Assembly (NCBI RefSeq): GCF_900109115.1
Contig: NZ_FNYV01000002.1
Coordinates: 186,001-250,000, forward strand
Direction: 5' to 3'
Length of the DNA stretch: 64,000 bases
DNA from: Micromonospora phaseoli
GTDB lineage: Bacteria > Actinomycetota > Actinomycetes > Mycobacteriales > Micromonosporaceae
Positions 1 through 9,840 of this stretch are shown here, piece after piece. The translations under genes were made by a program, and so were the position numbers. The notes beneath the pieces were generated by a model. The model had not been told where the DNA came from. It did not search any database and worked only from the letters and a program-made list of their open reading frames with translations. Within the stretch, counting starts at the first letter, position 1; each line of letters opens with the position of its first letter.

Positions 1-509
1 GTGCTGCCCCGGCTGTGGGCGCTGGGTGAACCGAGGTACCCCAGATCGAACAGCTCCGACTTCGCCACCCCGGGGTAGAACTCGGCCTTCATCGCGTCCT
101 GCCCCGGCTGGCCGGCCCAGCGGACGAAGTCGTCGGTGGCCCGCGCAGGGCGGTAGCAGTCGTACACCTTGAGGCTGCGGCCGATGGCCAGCGCGGCATC
201 CTGCACCCCGCGCAACGCCTCGGCGGCCCGGCTGGTGAGCAGGCACAGTGCTTCGGGGTAGCCGTCCACGGGCCGGCCGAGGAAGTTGTGCGCCGTGGCG
301 TACCTGATCTCGGAGAGAATGCGCCGATCCACGTCGGAGAGCACCACGAAGCCGGGGCGCGGCGACGCCGGCGACGGCTGGGGCGACGGTGGCGGCTCCG
401 GCGTTGCCCGCCCACACCCGGCCACCACCAGCGCCACCGCGACGCCAGCGCCCAGCCTCTCCACCCACCTCCGCCCCACCGACGGCGGGCGGGCCGCCTG
501 TGCGGTCAC
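1..509 (-). CDS. D-alanyl-D-alanine dipeptidase, VanX/M15D family lipoprotein (C-terminus outside window)
   Basis: Translation from the GTG at 509 gives a lipoprotein signal ending in the lipobox LVVAGC (Cys about residue 32), a Pro/Ser-rich spacer, then an M15-type domain with YDCYRP and SAHSRGS. In the VanX family the His of the latter motif is a zinc ligand and the enzyme cleaves D-Ala-D-Ala dipeptide. The gene leaves the window right after this motif, so the second His and the catalytic Glu are not visible. The GTG overlaps the stop of the upstream carboxypeptidase gene by 4 nt (GTGA), implying translational coupling. A peptidoglycan-turnover role is likelier than vancomycin resistance, because no vanHA-like ligase or VanRS-like regulators are adjacent. 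Confidence 0.85.
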   Translation of the reverse strand, partial: MTAQAARPPSVGRRWVERLGAGVAVALVVAGCGRATPEPPPSPQPSPASPRPGFVVLSDVDRRILSEIRYATAHNFLGRPVDGYPEALCLLTSRAAEALRGVQDAALAIGRSLKVYDCYRPARATDDFVRWAGQPGQDAMKAEFYPGVAKSELFDLGYLGSPSAHSRGS

Positions 510-1759
510 TCCGGGCGGGACGGGTTTCCCGTCCCGGCGGTGCGCACCCGCCGGCGGCGGCCGAGCAGACCGACCACGAGCAGGGTCAGGCCGACGGCGA
601 GGCCGATCAGGGAGGCCGATCGGAGCTGTCCGGCGAAGGCGAGTTGGTCGGACGGCTCGGCACCGGACGCGCCTCCGGGCAGCGCCTGCGGCGGTGGCGA
701 GGCAGGCGGTGGCGAAGCGTTGGCGGCGCCGGGGCTCACCAGCACACCGACGGAGGCGTCCCGGGGCAGCGCGAACCCCCAGTCGAGCAGCGCGGCACCC
801 TGCTGCCAGCCCCGCTTGTCGGTCACGTCCGCGCCGAGCAGGGTGACTACGAGTCGGCGCCCGCCACGCTCGGCGGCACCGACATAGGTGTGCCGGGCCA
901 GGTCCGTGTATCCGGTCTTGCCGCCCAGCGCGCCGGGATAGTGGTAGAGCAGCTGGTTGTCGTTGTCGATGGTGAAGCTCTTGGCACGTTGCCTCGGCTG
1001 GGCCGGGATGACCGCCTCCCGGGCGGCGACGTAGCGGCGGAAGTCGGCGTCGGCGAAGCAGGCCCGGGCGATCAGCGCGAGGTCGTACGCGCTGGTGAAC
1101 TGTCCGGGACCGTCGAGGCCGGAGGGGGTCGCGGCATGGGTCTGGTACGCGCCGAGCAGCCGGGCCTGCTCGTTCATCGCCCGCAGCCCTCCGGCCATGC
1201 CGTCCGCGCCGCCGCCGAGGCGCGCCAGCGCGTTCGCCACCTCGTTGCCCGAGCGCAGCAACAGCCCCAGCCAGAGGGTGTCGACCCGGTACCGGCCACC
1301 GTCGACCAGCCCCACGGCCGAGCTGCCCGGCTCGATGTCGAGGTCACCGGCGGTGATGGTGACGACGTCGGCTGGGTCCAGTCGGGACAGCATGGTCGCG
1401 GCCAGCAGCAGCTTCTGCACGCTGGCCGGGGTCGCGTACTCGTGCGGGCCGCAGCCACCCAGCACCTCGCCGCTGTCCAGGTCGGCCACCAGCCACGAGG
1501 TGGCGGCCACCTTGGGTGGTGCCGGCACTCCCGGTGGGACCACCAGGCCGGACGTCGCCAGCCTGGCTCCGCCGACGGCCCGCTGCACCGGGTCCGGCGA
1601 CGGCGTCACCGGGGGTGTGGGACCGGGAGCGGGTGGCGCCGGACGCGGGCACGGCAGCGGTGCCGCCGCGGCGGCGCTGGCGGCCGGGACGAGTGGCGAC
1701 GCCACGAGCGCGGCGGTCAGCGCGACTGCCAGGCCGGAGACTCTCACAGTCAGCGACAC
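506..1759 (-). CDS. D-alanyl-D-alanine carboxypeptidase (S11 family), copy 1
   Basis: This 417-residue exported penicillin-binding protein should remove the terminal D-Ala from peptidoglycan stem peptides. An N-terminal signal peptide (about residues 1-30) and a Pro-rich segment precede the catalytic domain. All three active-site motifs are present: SVQK at 113-116, SGN at 170-172 and KTG at 281-283. A C-terminal hydrophobic helix (about 382-400) followed by RRRR would anchor it in the membrane. The GTG at 1759 lacks a clear Shine-Dalgarno, so a start at GTG 1747 is possible. The gene lies downstream of a close paralogue and overlaps the VanX-type gene by 4 nt. Confidence 0.9.
   Translation of the reverse strand: MSLTVRVSGLAVALTAALVASPLVPAASAAAAAPLPCPRPAPPAPGPTPPVTPSPDPVQRAVGGARLATSGLVVPPGVPAPPKVAATSWLVADLDSGEVLGGCGPHEYATPASVQKLLLAATMLSRLDPADVVTITAGDLDIEPGSSAVGLVDGGRYRVDTLWLGLLLRSGNEVANALARLGGGADGMAGGLRAMNEQARLLGAYQTHAATPSGLDGPGQFTSAYDLALIARACFADADFRRYVAAREAVIPAQPRQRAKSFTIDNDNQLLYHYPGALGGKTGYTDLARHTYVGAAERGGRRLVVTLLGADVTDKRGWQQGAALLDWGFALPRDASVGVLVSPGAANASPPPASPPPQALPGGASGAEPSDQLAFAGQLRSASLIGLAVGLTLLVVGLLGRRRRVRTAGTGNPSRPE
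1388..1501. repeat. Near-identical patch shared with 2675-2788
   Basis: These 114 nt inside carboxypeptidase copy 1 match 2675-2788 in copy 2 at 113 positions; the one difference is at 1411/2698. The patch encodes the region around the SVQK active-site motif. Flanking parts of the two genes are clearly more diverged. Confidence 0.9.
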
Positions 1760-1816
1760 TATCGGGTGAATTCCGGCGAGTCCGGCAAATCGATCAGCAC
1801 GGAAGCCGAGCCGGGG

Positions 1817-3061
1817 TCAGCCGCCGGGCGGACGGCCGGCGGCACGTGACCGGCGGGCGGCGATGACCGCCAGGGCGATCGCGACCGCACCGACGGCCAG
1901 CGCCACGAACATCCCGGCGCCCGGCCCGTCGGCGACGGTGGCCGAGGCGGTGGCGGCCAGCGGCGGCGCGGCGGTCGGTTCGGGCGCGGACGGCGACGGC
2001 CCGGCGTCCAGCTCCCCCGGCTCCACCAGCCGGCCGACGCCTGCCTGCCGAGGCAGCGCGAACCCCCAGTCGAGCAGCGCGGCACCCTGCTCCCAGCCGC
2101 GCAGCGGACGCGGCTCGGCGCCGAGCAGCGTCACGACCAGTCGCCGCCCGTCCCGCTCGGCGGCGCCGACGTAGGTGTGCCGGGCGTAGTCCGTGAAGCC
2201 GGTCTTCCCGCCCAGCGCGCCGGAATAGCGATAGATCAGCTGGTTCTCGTTCTGGATCTCGAAACCCTTGCCGCGCAGCGCCTTCTGCGCCGGTATCCGG
2301 GTCCGCTCGGTCAGCGCGTACCGGCGGAAGGTCGGGTGATCGAAGCAGGCCCGCGCGATGAGGGCCAGGTCGTACGCGCTGGTGAACTGCCCGGGAGCGT
2401 CCAACCCGGACGGGGTGACCGCGTTGGTCTGCCGGGCACCGAGCCGACGGGCCTGCTCGTTCATCAGCCGTACCCCACCGGCCGCTCCGTCCGCTCCGCC
2501 ACCAAGGCGGGCCAGCACGTTCGCCACCTCATTGCCGGACTGCATCAACAGCCCCAACCAGAGCGTCTCCACCCGGTACCGGCCGCCGGGCAGCAACCCG
2601 ACGGCCGAGCTGCCCGGTGCGATGTCCAGGTCCGCTCTGGTCACGGTGACGACCTTCGCGGGGTCGAGCAGTGGCAGCATGGTCGCGGCCAGCAGCAACT
2701 TCTGCACGCTGGCCGGGGTCGCGTACTCGTGCGGGCCGCAGCCACCCAGCACCTCGCCGCTGTCCAGGTCGGCCACCAGCCACGAGGTCGCGGTGACCTT
2801 CGGCGGCGCAGGCGCCCCCGGCGGCACGACCAACCCCGTGGTGGCGAGCGCCTCTCCCCCGACGACCCGATGCTCCGCAACGGACGGCGGCGGAGTTGGC
2901 CGGGGCGACCGGACCACCTTCGGCGCCACCGCCTTCGGACAGGGCACCGTAGCGGGTGACGTCCGGGCAGCGCCCACAGTGACCGCGTCAGCACCTGCAG
3001 TCGCGGGGATCGCCGACACGGCGCTGACGACGTATACGGCGGCCAGAGCCCGAAGTCTCAT
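1817..3061 (-). CDS. D-alanyl-D-alanine carboxypeptidase (S11 family), copy 2
   Basis: Paralogue of the gene at 506-1759 with the same architecture: signal peptide, Pro-rich linker, S11 domain with SVQK (about 118-121 counted from ATG 3061), SGN and KTG motifs, then a C-terminal membrane helix and basic tail. It should also trim D-Ala from peptidoglycan pentapeptides outside the membrane. A GTG at 3067 in the same frame is an alternative start; neither has a good ribosome-binding site. The pair plus the VanX-type lipoprotein form a minus-strand envelope cluster, with a gap of 57 nt between the two carboxypeptidase genes. Confidence 0.9.
   Translation of the reverse strand: MRLRALAAVYVVSAVSAIPATAGADAVTVGAARTSPATVPCPKAVAPKVVRSPRPTPPPSVAEHRVVGGEALATTGLVVPPGAPAPPKVTATSWLVADLDSGEVLGGCGPHEYATPASVQKLLLAATMLPLLDPAKVVTVTRADLDIAPGSSAVGLLPGGRYRVETLWLGLLMQSGNEVANVLARLGGGADGAAGGVRLMNEQARRLGARQTNAVTPSGLDAPGQFTSAYDLALIARACFDHPTFRRYALTERTRIPAQKALRGKGFEIQNENQLIYRYSGALGGKTGFTDYARHTYVGAAERDGRRLVVTLLGAEPRPLRGWEQGAALLDWGFALPRQAGVGRLVEPGELDAGPSPSAPEPTAAPPLAATASATVADGPGAGMFVALAVGAVAIALAVIAARRSRAAGRPPGG
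2675..2788. repeat. Near-identical patch shared with 1388-1501
   Basis: Partner of the 114-nt patch in carboxypeptidase copy 1, with 113 of 114 positions identical. It suggests either recent tandem duplication followed by divergence elsewhere or gene conversion over the active-site region. Confidence 0.9.
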
Positions 3062-3215
3062 GAACACGCAGACTAACGGCCAGATCGGCGGCTGACGCAG
3101 CGGCCGACGGTCGATCCGTCAGCCGTGCCGTCGGTGGTCGTCACGAAAAATCGTTGAACCGATCGCTCGCACCCGCCGTATCCACGACCGAACACACAAA
3201 CCCCCCGGACCTGCG

Positions 3216-3231
3216 GCGGGAGCGCTCCCGC
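3216..3231. promoter_or_regulatory. Perfect palindrome GCGGGAGCGCTCCCGC, LacI-type operator candidate
   Basis: A 16-bp perfect palindrome in the 320-nt divergent region between carboxypeptidase copy 2 and the secreted repeat protein, 150 nt upstream of the latter's start. Its core GGGAGCGCTCCC resembles the operator known for CebR-type LacI regulators of actinomycetes. The rest of 3062-3381 holds no gene that I can support. Confidence 0.5.
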
Positions 3232-3381
3232 AGCTCGGTCCAACATGACCCCGGAGACGGTCGTCGGCAGGCGGGACGGCCGGCCGCAGCCGTCGAACTG
3301 TCATCCGGGCATCCACTGCGCATCAGCCGACGGGCACCCGAGGAGTCGGCCCGTCCGGCGGTCAATCATGAGGAGAGACGC

Positions 3382-4314
3382 ATGGTCAGGCGTATCCACA
3401 AACCCCAGAAGCACGCCGCCCTGAAGCTTGGCGGGGTCGGTGTCCTGGCGGTGGCGCTCCTGGGGGCCGGCCTGACGCTGGCCTCCGCCGACGACGGCGC
3501 TGGCGCTGGCGCCGGCACCAGCGGGGCGCAGACGGCGAACTGCCCCACGGTCCGGGACAAGCTCTCCAACGTGCCGGCCGCCGCCGTCGCCGGCGTCGAG
3601 CAGGAGTTGGCCAACCTCGACAAGCAGATCGCGGAAGCCAATGCCCGCCTCGCCCAGCAGGCCGCCAACCCACAGGGCGGTCCCAACTTCATCCAGAACG
3701 CCATCCTCGGCCCCCTGGCCAGCAAGCGCACCGCCGCCCTCGACCGCATCGGCATCAACATCAATCGGGCCGGCGGCCAACGACCCGACCTCGCCAGCCT
3801 CGCCACCTGTGGCCTCAACGCCGCCGGCAATCCCAGCGCCGTCAACGGCAACGCGGGCAACGGCAACGCCGGCAACGCGGGCAACGGCAACGCGGGCAAC
3901 GGCAACGCCGGAAACGGGAACGCCGGAAACGGCAACGCGGGCAACGGCAACGCCGGGAACGGGAACGCCGGAAACGGCAACGCGGGCAACGGCAACGCCG
4001 GTGCCGGTGTCGCCCAGACGGTGAGCTGCCCGACGGTCGCCGACCGGCTGCCGACCGTACCCGCCCAGGCCCTGGCGGAGGTGCAGCGCGAACTGGCCAA
4101 CCTGGACAACCAGATCGCCGACGCCAACGCCCGCCTCGCCCAGCAGGCCGCCAACCCACAGGGTGGCGCGAACTTCGTCCGCAACGCCATCGTCGGCCCG
4201 CTGGAGGACCGGCGCGTGGCCGCCATCAACCGGATCGCCACGGCGATCGGCCGGGTGGACGGCAACCGTCCCGCCGAGTTGGTCAACCTGGCGGCACCCT
4301 GCACGGTGAGCTGA
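3382..4314 (+). CDS. Secreted protein with two Cys-bounded helical domains joined by a GNGNA repeat
   Basis: A 310-residue protein of unknown function. The ATG at 3382 has the Shine-Dalgarno AGGAGAG at 3371-3377; the frame stays open further upstream to 3154 but without better signals. A Sec signal peptide ends near ASA-DD (about residue 36). Two homologous domains follow, Cys54-Cys143 and Cys216-Cys307, both containing an ANLDxQIA-type helix and the block ARLAQQAANPQGG. They are linked by about nine copies of Gly-Asn-Gly-Asn-Ala (155-206). Each domain is bounded by a Cys pair, so a disulfide closing each domain is plausible. It is monocistronic, with a strong terminator hairpin downstream. 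I do not recognise the family. Confidence 0.85.
   Translation: MVRRIHKPQKHAALKLGGVGVLAVALLGAGLTLASADDGAGAGAGTSGAQTANCPTVRDKLSNVPAAAVAGVEQELANLDKQIAEANARLAQQAANPQGGPNFIQNAILGPLASKRTAALDRIGININRAGGQRPDLASLATCGLNAAGNPSAVNGNAGNGNAGNAGNGNAGNGNAGNGNAGNGNAGNGNAGNGNAGNGNAGNGNAGAGVAQTVSCPTVADRLPTVPAQALAEVQRELANLDNQIADANARLAQQAANPQGGANFVRNAIVGPLEDRRVAAINRIATAIGRVDGNRPAELVNLAAPCTVS
3844..3999 (+). repeat. 15-bp tandem repeat encoding GNGNA
   Basis: About nine in-frame copies of a 15-bp unit, with one 9-bp (GNA) partial unit, inside the secreted protein gene. Copies differ mainly at synonymous third positions (GCG/GCC, GGC/GGG/GGA), so selection on the peptide repeat is likely rather than very recent slippage. 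Confidence 0.95.
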
Positions 4315-4331
4315 CCGGGTAGCCCCACGAC

Positions 4332-4363
4332 GGTGGGCGGCGGCATACCGGCCGCCGCCCACC
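4332..4363 (+). terminator. Strong hairpin after the secreted repeat protein
   Basis: A perfect 13-bp stem (4332-4344 with 4351-4363) and a 6-nt loop, starting 17 nt after the stop at 4314. There is no U tract, which is usual for actinomycete terminators. Confidence 0.8.
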
Positions 4364-4461
4364 TACATCTGCGCATTTGATCACAAATAGTTGACCGGCG
4401 GGTCACCCTCCGACTACAACCTCAGCAACGCTCGTCCGGACCCGCCGGCGGCGGTCGCGAG

Positions 4462-5199
4462 GTGGTGGCCGTGGCTCTGATCTCCTACGACGACACCGAG
4501 GCCGCCGCGTTCGCCGCCAGCCGGGAGCTGGCGCACGGCGGCCTGCACCGCTGGCGGTACGCCGTCCAGCAGCATCTCCGCCCCCGGGCCGGGTCGACCC
4601 TGCTGGACCTGGGCGCCGGCACCGGCGCATGGGCCGGCGCGTTCGCGCAGTGGTACGGCGTACGGGTGCTCGCGGTGGAACCGGCGCCGGCGATGCGCGA
4701 CCGGTGCGCGCACCGGCCGTTGCTGGCCGGGGACGCCACCGCCCTGCCGCTGGCGACCTCCGGTGTCGACGGCGCCTGGCTGTCGACCATGATCCACCAC
4801 GTCGCCGATCTGGACGCGATGGCACGCGAGCTGCGCCGGGTGCTGCGGCCCGGCGCCCCGGTGCTCATCCGTTCCCCATTCCCCGGGCGGCACCAGCGCA
4901 TCGGGCTGTTCCACTGGTTCCCCGAGGCGGTCCGGGTCCTGGACGCCTATCCCAATCTGGCCCGGGTACGTGCCGCGTTCGCCCGGGCCGGCTTCCCGGT
5001 GAGCACGGTGGAGCCGGTCGCGCAGACCACCGCCGAGTCGCTGGCCGAGTACGCCGACCGGATGGACCGGCGGGCGCACACCCCACTACAGCTGATCAAC
5101 GACGCCGAGTACGCGGCCGGCATGACGCGGTTGCGGGCGGCGGCCGGCACCCAGACCGGACCGGTCGTCGACCACCTGGATCTGCTGGTGCTGCGCTGA
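4462..5199 (+). CDS. Class I SAM-dependent methyltransferase
   Basis: A 245-residue cytosolic methyltransferase. The SAM-binding motif I LDLGAGTG is at about residues 48-55, an acidic motif II (LAVEP) follows, and the post-motif pattern (GDATALPLATSGVDGAW) matches the UbiE/Methyltransf_11 group. The substrate cannot be inferred. The start is uncertain: GTG codons at 4462, 4465 and 4471 are in frame and the upstream sequence has only a weak GAGG. It stands alone on the plus strand, convergent with the MerR-type gene. Confidence 0.85.
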   Translation: MVAVALISYDDTEAAAFAASRELAHGGLHRWRYAVQQHLRPRAGSTLLDLGAGTGAWAGAFAQWYGVRVLAVEPAPAMRDRCAHRPLLAGDATALPLATSGVDGAWLSTMIHHVADLDAMARELRRVLRPGAPVLIRSPFPGRHQRIGLFHWFPEAVRVLDAYPNLARVRAAFARAGFPVSTVEPVAQTTAESLAEYADRMDRRAHTPLQLINDAEYAAGMTRLRAAAGTQTGPVVDHLDLLVLR

Positions 5200-5246
5200 G
5201 ACCCCACCGGCGTCCCGCTGCACACCGGTGCGCCCCGCCCGCACGG

Positions 5247-5969
5247 TCACGCCGACCCTAGATACCGCAGGTAGTCGTAGAGCGCCGCCGAGGCGGCCAG
5301 CCGTCGCAGGCTGCGCCGGTGCAGGTCCTGTTCCCGCCGGGCCAGCTCCGCGCGGACCCGCTGCGGGCTGCTGGTGCTCCGCATCTCGTCGAGCACGGCC
5401 ATGATGATGTCGAACGGATAGGCACCCCGACGCAGCAGCGCGACGACCTGGGCCGCGCGCACCTCGGCCTCGTCGTACACCCGGTATCCGGTCCCCCGCT
5501 CGCGGACCGGCCGCAGCAGGCCGCGGGCCTCCCAGGAACGCAGTTGTGAGGTACGGACCCCGACCAGGTCGGCCACCGCACCCACCCGTACCGTCCGGCG
5601 CGGCACCGCGACCCGTGGGCTGGTCACCACCGTCTCGAACGCGCCGAGCACCCGGCGGATCTCCGCGCGCTCGCGGTCCAGCTCGGCGTGGCCCGCGTCG
5701 AGCGCCGCCAGCGCCGCCGGCGGGTCGGCTCCGTTCACCGCCAGCATGATTTCCCGGGTACGCGTCCAGCCGTGCCCGTCGGCCATCGTCCGGGCCACCG
5801 CGAGCGCCCGAGCGTGCGCCTCGGTGAAGATCCGGTAGCCGCTCGGGGTGCGCTCGACCGACGGCAGCACACCCAGATCGACGTAGTTGCGAACCTGCTG
5901 CACGGAGATGCCGGCCGTCGCGGCGAGATCGACCGCCCGCAGCCGGCGTTCGTCCCCGCCACCCGTCAC
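5247..5969 (-). CDS. MerR-family regulator with two winged-helix domains
   Basis: A 240-residue protein with two MerR-type DNA-binding domains in one chain: residues about 10-75 (SVQQVRNYVDLGVLPSVERT) and about 125-195 (RTSQLRSWEARGLLRPVRERGTGYRVYDE). A helical linker lies between them and a helical tail follows. Single-chain double-HTH MerR proteins would not need the usual dimer to contact a full operator; that is inference. It is divergent from the UvrA-like gene across a 176-nt region that contains a CTACATGTAG palindrome. Control of that neighbour and itself is the obvious hypothesis. The start is GTG 5969. Confidence 0.85.
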   Translation of the reverse strand: MTGGGDERRLRAVDLAATAGISVQQVRNYVDLGVLPSVERTPSGYRIFTEAHARALAVARTMADGHGWTRTREIMLAVNGADPPAALAALDAGHAELDRERAEIRRVLGAFETVVTSPRVAVPRRTVRVGAVADLVGVRTSQLRSWEARGLLRPVRERGTGYRVYDEAEVRAAQVVALLRRGAYPFDIIMAVLDEMRSTSSPQRVRAELARREQDLHRRSLRRLAASAALYDYLRYLGSA

Positions 5970-6052
5970 CCGGGCACCCTACCCCTCCCACGTCGTTTGA
6001 GACTTTCGGTGCTATCTCGCCTCGGTGCGCTCTGGGAATGCGCATAAAGTCG

Positions 6053-6062
6053 CTACATGTAG
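6053..6062. promoter_or_regulatory. CTACATGTAG palindrome in the MerR/uvrA-like divergent promoter
   Basis: A 10-bp perfect palindrome in the divergent region 5970-6145, about 84 nt from either start codon. The sequence around it is less GC-rich than its surroundings (for example AATGAGACAATTTAAT at 6065-6080), consistent with a promoter region. It may be the MerR binding site, but short palindromes are common. Confidence 0.35.
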
Positions 6063-6145
6063 GTGAATGAGACAATTTAATCCGGCCAGGCCACAGGAAG
6101 CCAGTTCCGGGCGGGAGTCCGTCCACGATCTCGCAGAGGGTTCGC

Positions 6146-8419
<2,274 letters not shown>

Positions 8420-8422
8420 TCC

Positions 8423-8452
8423 GGCTGCGCCGTCAGGGCAGGCGGCGCAGCC
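8423..8452. terminator. Hairpin between convergent uvrA-like and phosphatase genes
   Basis: Perfect 9-bp arms GGCTGCGCC (8423-8431) and GGCGCAGCC (8444-8452) with a 12-nt loop, beginning 4 nt after the stop of the UvrA-like gene. It overlaps the 3' end of the phosphatase gene and could serve both strands. Confidence 0.6.
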
Positions 8453-8858
8453 AACGGCGCTGCCAGGGCGTCTCCACCGCACCGGGCCGGTAGACGGCAC
8501 GCACCCAGTCCACCGCCCGCTCGGCCGGCAGCCCGTCGAGGATCGCGAGCGCCGCCAAGGCGGTGCCGGTCCGACCTGTGCCACCCCGGCAGGTCACCTC
8601 GACGCGTTCGCCCTGGTAGCCGCGCCGCAGCGCCTCGCGCAGCGCGTCCACCGCGTCGGCCCGGTCCACCGGTACCCAGAAATCCGGCCACCGGACCCGC
8701 CGGTACGCCCAGCTCGGCACCGGCCCCGGGGCAAGCAGAAGGCTGAAGTCGGCCGGCGAGACCGGATCCGCGATCCGCCGCCCGCGCACCCGAACGCCGC
8801 CGGGCAGTTCGACCACACCGACACCGTCCGCCCAGCCCGGTCCGTCATCCACCCGCAC
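8433..8858 (-). CDS. Protein-tyrosine-phosphatase-like protein
   Basis: A small cytosolic phosphatase-fold protein. The P-loop CRGGTGRTG matches the CX5R signature of cysteine-dependent protein phosphatases; Cys is the nucleophile and Arg binds phosphate. A candidate general acid lies upstream in the WVPVDRADA segment. GTG 8858 is preceded by GGGAGG at a 6-nt spacing; a GTG at 8873 in the same frame would add five residues but has its GGGGAG too close. It follows a DedA gene by about 76 nt on the same strand. Substrate unknown. Confidence 0.75.
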   Translation of the reverse strand: MRVDDGPGWADGVGVVELPGGVRVRGRRIADPVSPADFSLLLAPGPVPSWAYRRVRWPDFWVPVDRADAVDALREALRRGYQGERVEVTCRGGTGRTGTALAALAILDGLPAERAVDWVRAVYRPGAVETPWQRRWLRRLP

Positions 8859-8934
8859 AGTCTCCCTCCCCACGCTCCCCTACCCACGCCGAGGTCAGCC
8901 ACACCGTTCACGCCGGCCCGGGCCGGCGCGACGG

Positions 8935-9732
8935 TCAACGCCTCGGGCCCGGTTCCTGCGGGTCGTCGGCCCAGGCGCTGCGGTAGATGGTGCCGCGCCC
9001 GTCGGGATCCGGTACGCCGACCGACGCCGAGTCGGCCAGGCCGGCACCGCTGTCGTTCGACCGCAGGCCGCCGGCGCGCCGTGACCGGCGCAGTCGGGTG
9101 ACGACGAACCAGGCCAGCCCGAGCACGCAGCCGACGATCACCAGGTTCTGCAGGATTCCGGCGTACCCCTCGACCAGGTGCCAGTTGTCGCCGAGCAGAA
9201 ACCCGGCCAGCACGAAGGTGGTGTTCCAGATCAGGCTGCCCAGTGTGGTGTAGACGGCGAAGGTGAGCAGCGGCATGCGTTCCACCCCGGCCGGAATGGA
9301 GATCATGCTCCGGAAGATCGGAATCATCCGGCCGAAGAAGACCGCTTTGACCCCGTGCCGCAGGAACCACTCCTCGGTCCGGTCGATGTCGCTGAGCTTC
9401 ACCAGGGGCAGCTTGGCGGCGATCGCCCGCGTCCGTTCCCGGCCCAGCGCGGCACCGATCCAGTAGAGCGCCAGCGCACCGACCAGCGAACCGAGAGTGG
9501 TCCAGAAGATCGCGCCGATCACACTCATCCGGCCCTGTGCCGCGACGAAGCCGGCGAGCGGCAGGATCACCTCGCTCGGAATCGGGGGGAAGAGGTTCTC
9601 CAGCGCCACCGCCAGCCCCGCCCCCGGGCCGCCGAGCCGCTCCACCAGGTCGGTGATGAAGCCGACCAGGCCGTCCTCGGGCGGTGCGGACTGGCCGAGG
9701 ACGACTGCGGGAACGGACGGTGGGTGCGTCAT
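8935..9732 (-). CDS. DedA family membrane protein
   Basis: A 265-residue polytopic membrane protein of the DedA/SNARE-associated superfamily, now linked to flipping of undecaprenyl phosphate or other phospholipids. The characteristic segments are ENLFPPIPSEVILPLAG (about residues 45-61) and GRMIPIFRSMISIPAG (about 130-145), with several hydrophobic helices and a C-terminal TM followed by a basic tail (RLRRSRRAG) and a hydrophilic extension. ATG 9732 has AGGAC just upstream. A lipid-carrier role would fit the envelope theme of the early part of the window. Confidence 0.9.
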   Translation of the reverse strand: MTHPPSVPAVVLGQSAPPEDGLVGFITDLVERLGGPGAGLAVALENLFPPIPSEVILPLAGFVAAQGRMSVIGAIFWTTLGSLVGALALYWIGAALGRERTRAIAAKLPLVKLSDIDRTEEWFLRHGVKAVFFGRMIPIFRSMISIPAGVERMPLLTFAVYTTLGSLIWNTTFVLAGFLLGDNWHLVEGYAGILQNLVIVGCVLGLAWFVVTRLRRSRRAGGLRSNDSGAGLADSASVGVPDPDGRGTIYRSAWADDPQEPGPRR

Positions 9733-9840
9733 GTCCTACACGCTACGAACTGTCCCTGTACGGCGTCACACCGGCCTGGGCCACCGGAACACACACCAGG
9801 CTGAGGACGGGGGCGAGGGCCGCCGCCTAGGGTTTGCGGG

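Noticed and set aside
1..509. Vancomycin-resistance cluster
   Set aside because: A VanX-family domain is present but no VanH, VanA-type ligase or VanRS is adjacent; a peptidoglycan-turnover dipeptidase is simpler.
389..1849. A 486-residue plus-strand frame opposite carboxypeptidase copy 1
   Set aside because: Antisense shadow; the minus strand carries SVQK/SGN/KTG and a signal peptide.
3844..3999. CRISPR array
   Set aside because: The 15-bp units are contiguous, in frame and without spacers; it is a coding repeat.
3301..4406. Two long open frames antisense to the secreted repeat gene (about 350 residues each)
   Set aside because: They are mirror frames of the GNGNA repeat in high-GC DNA, lack ribosome-binding sites, and show Val/Gly/Ala or Leu/Pro/Ala low complexity.
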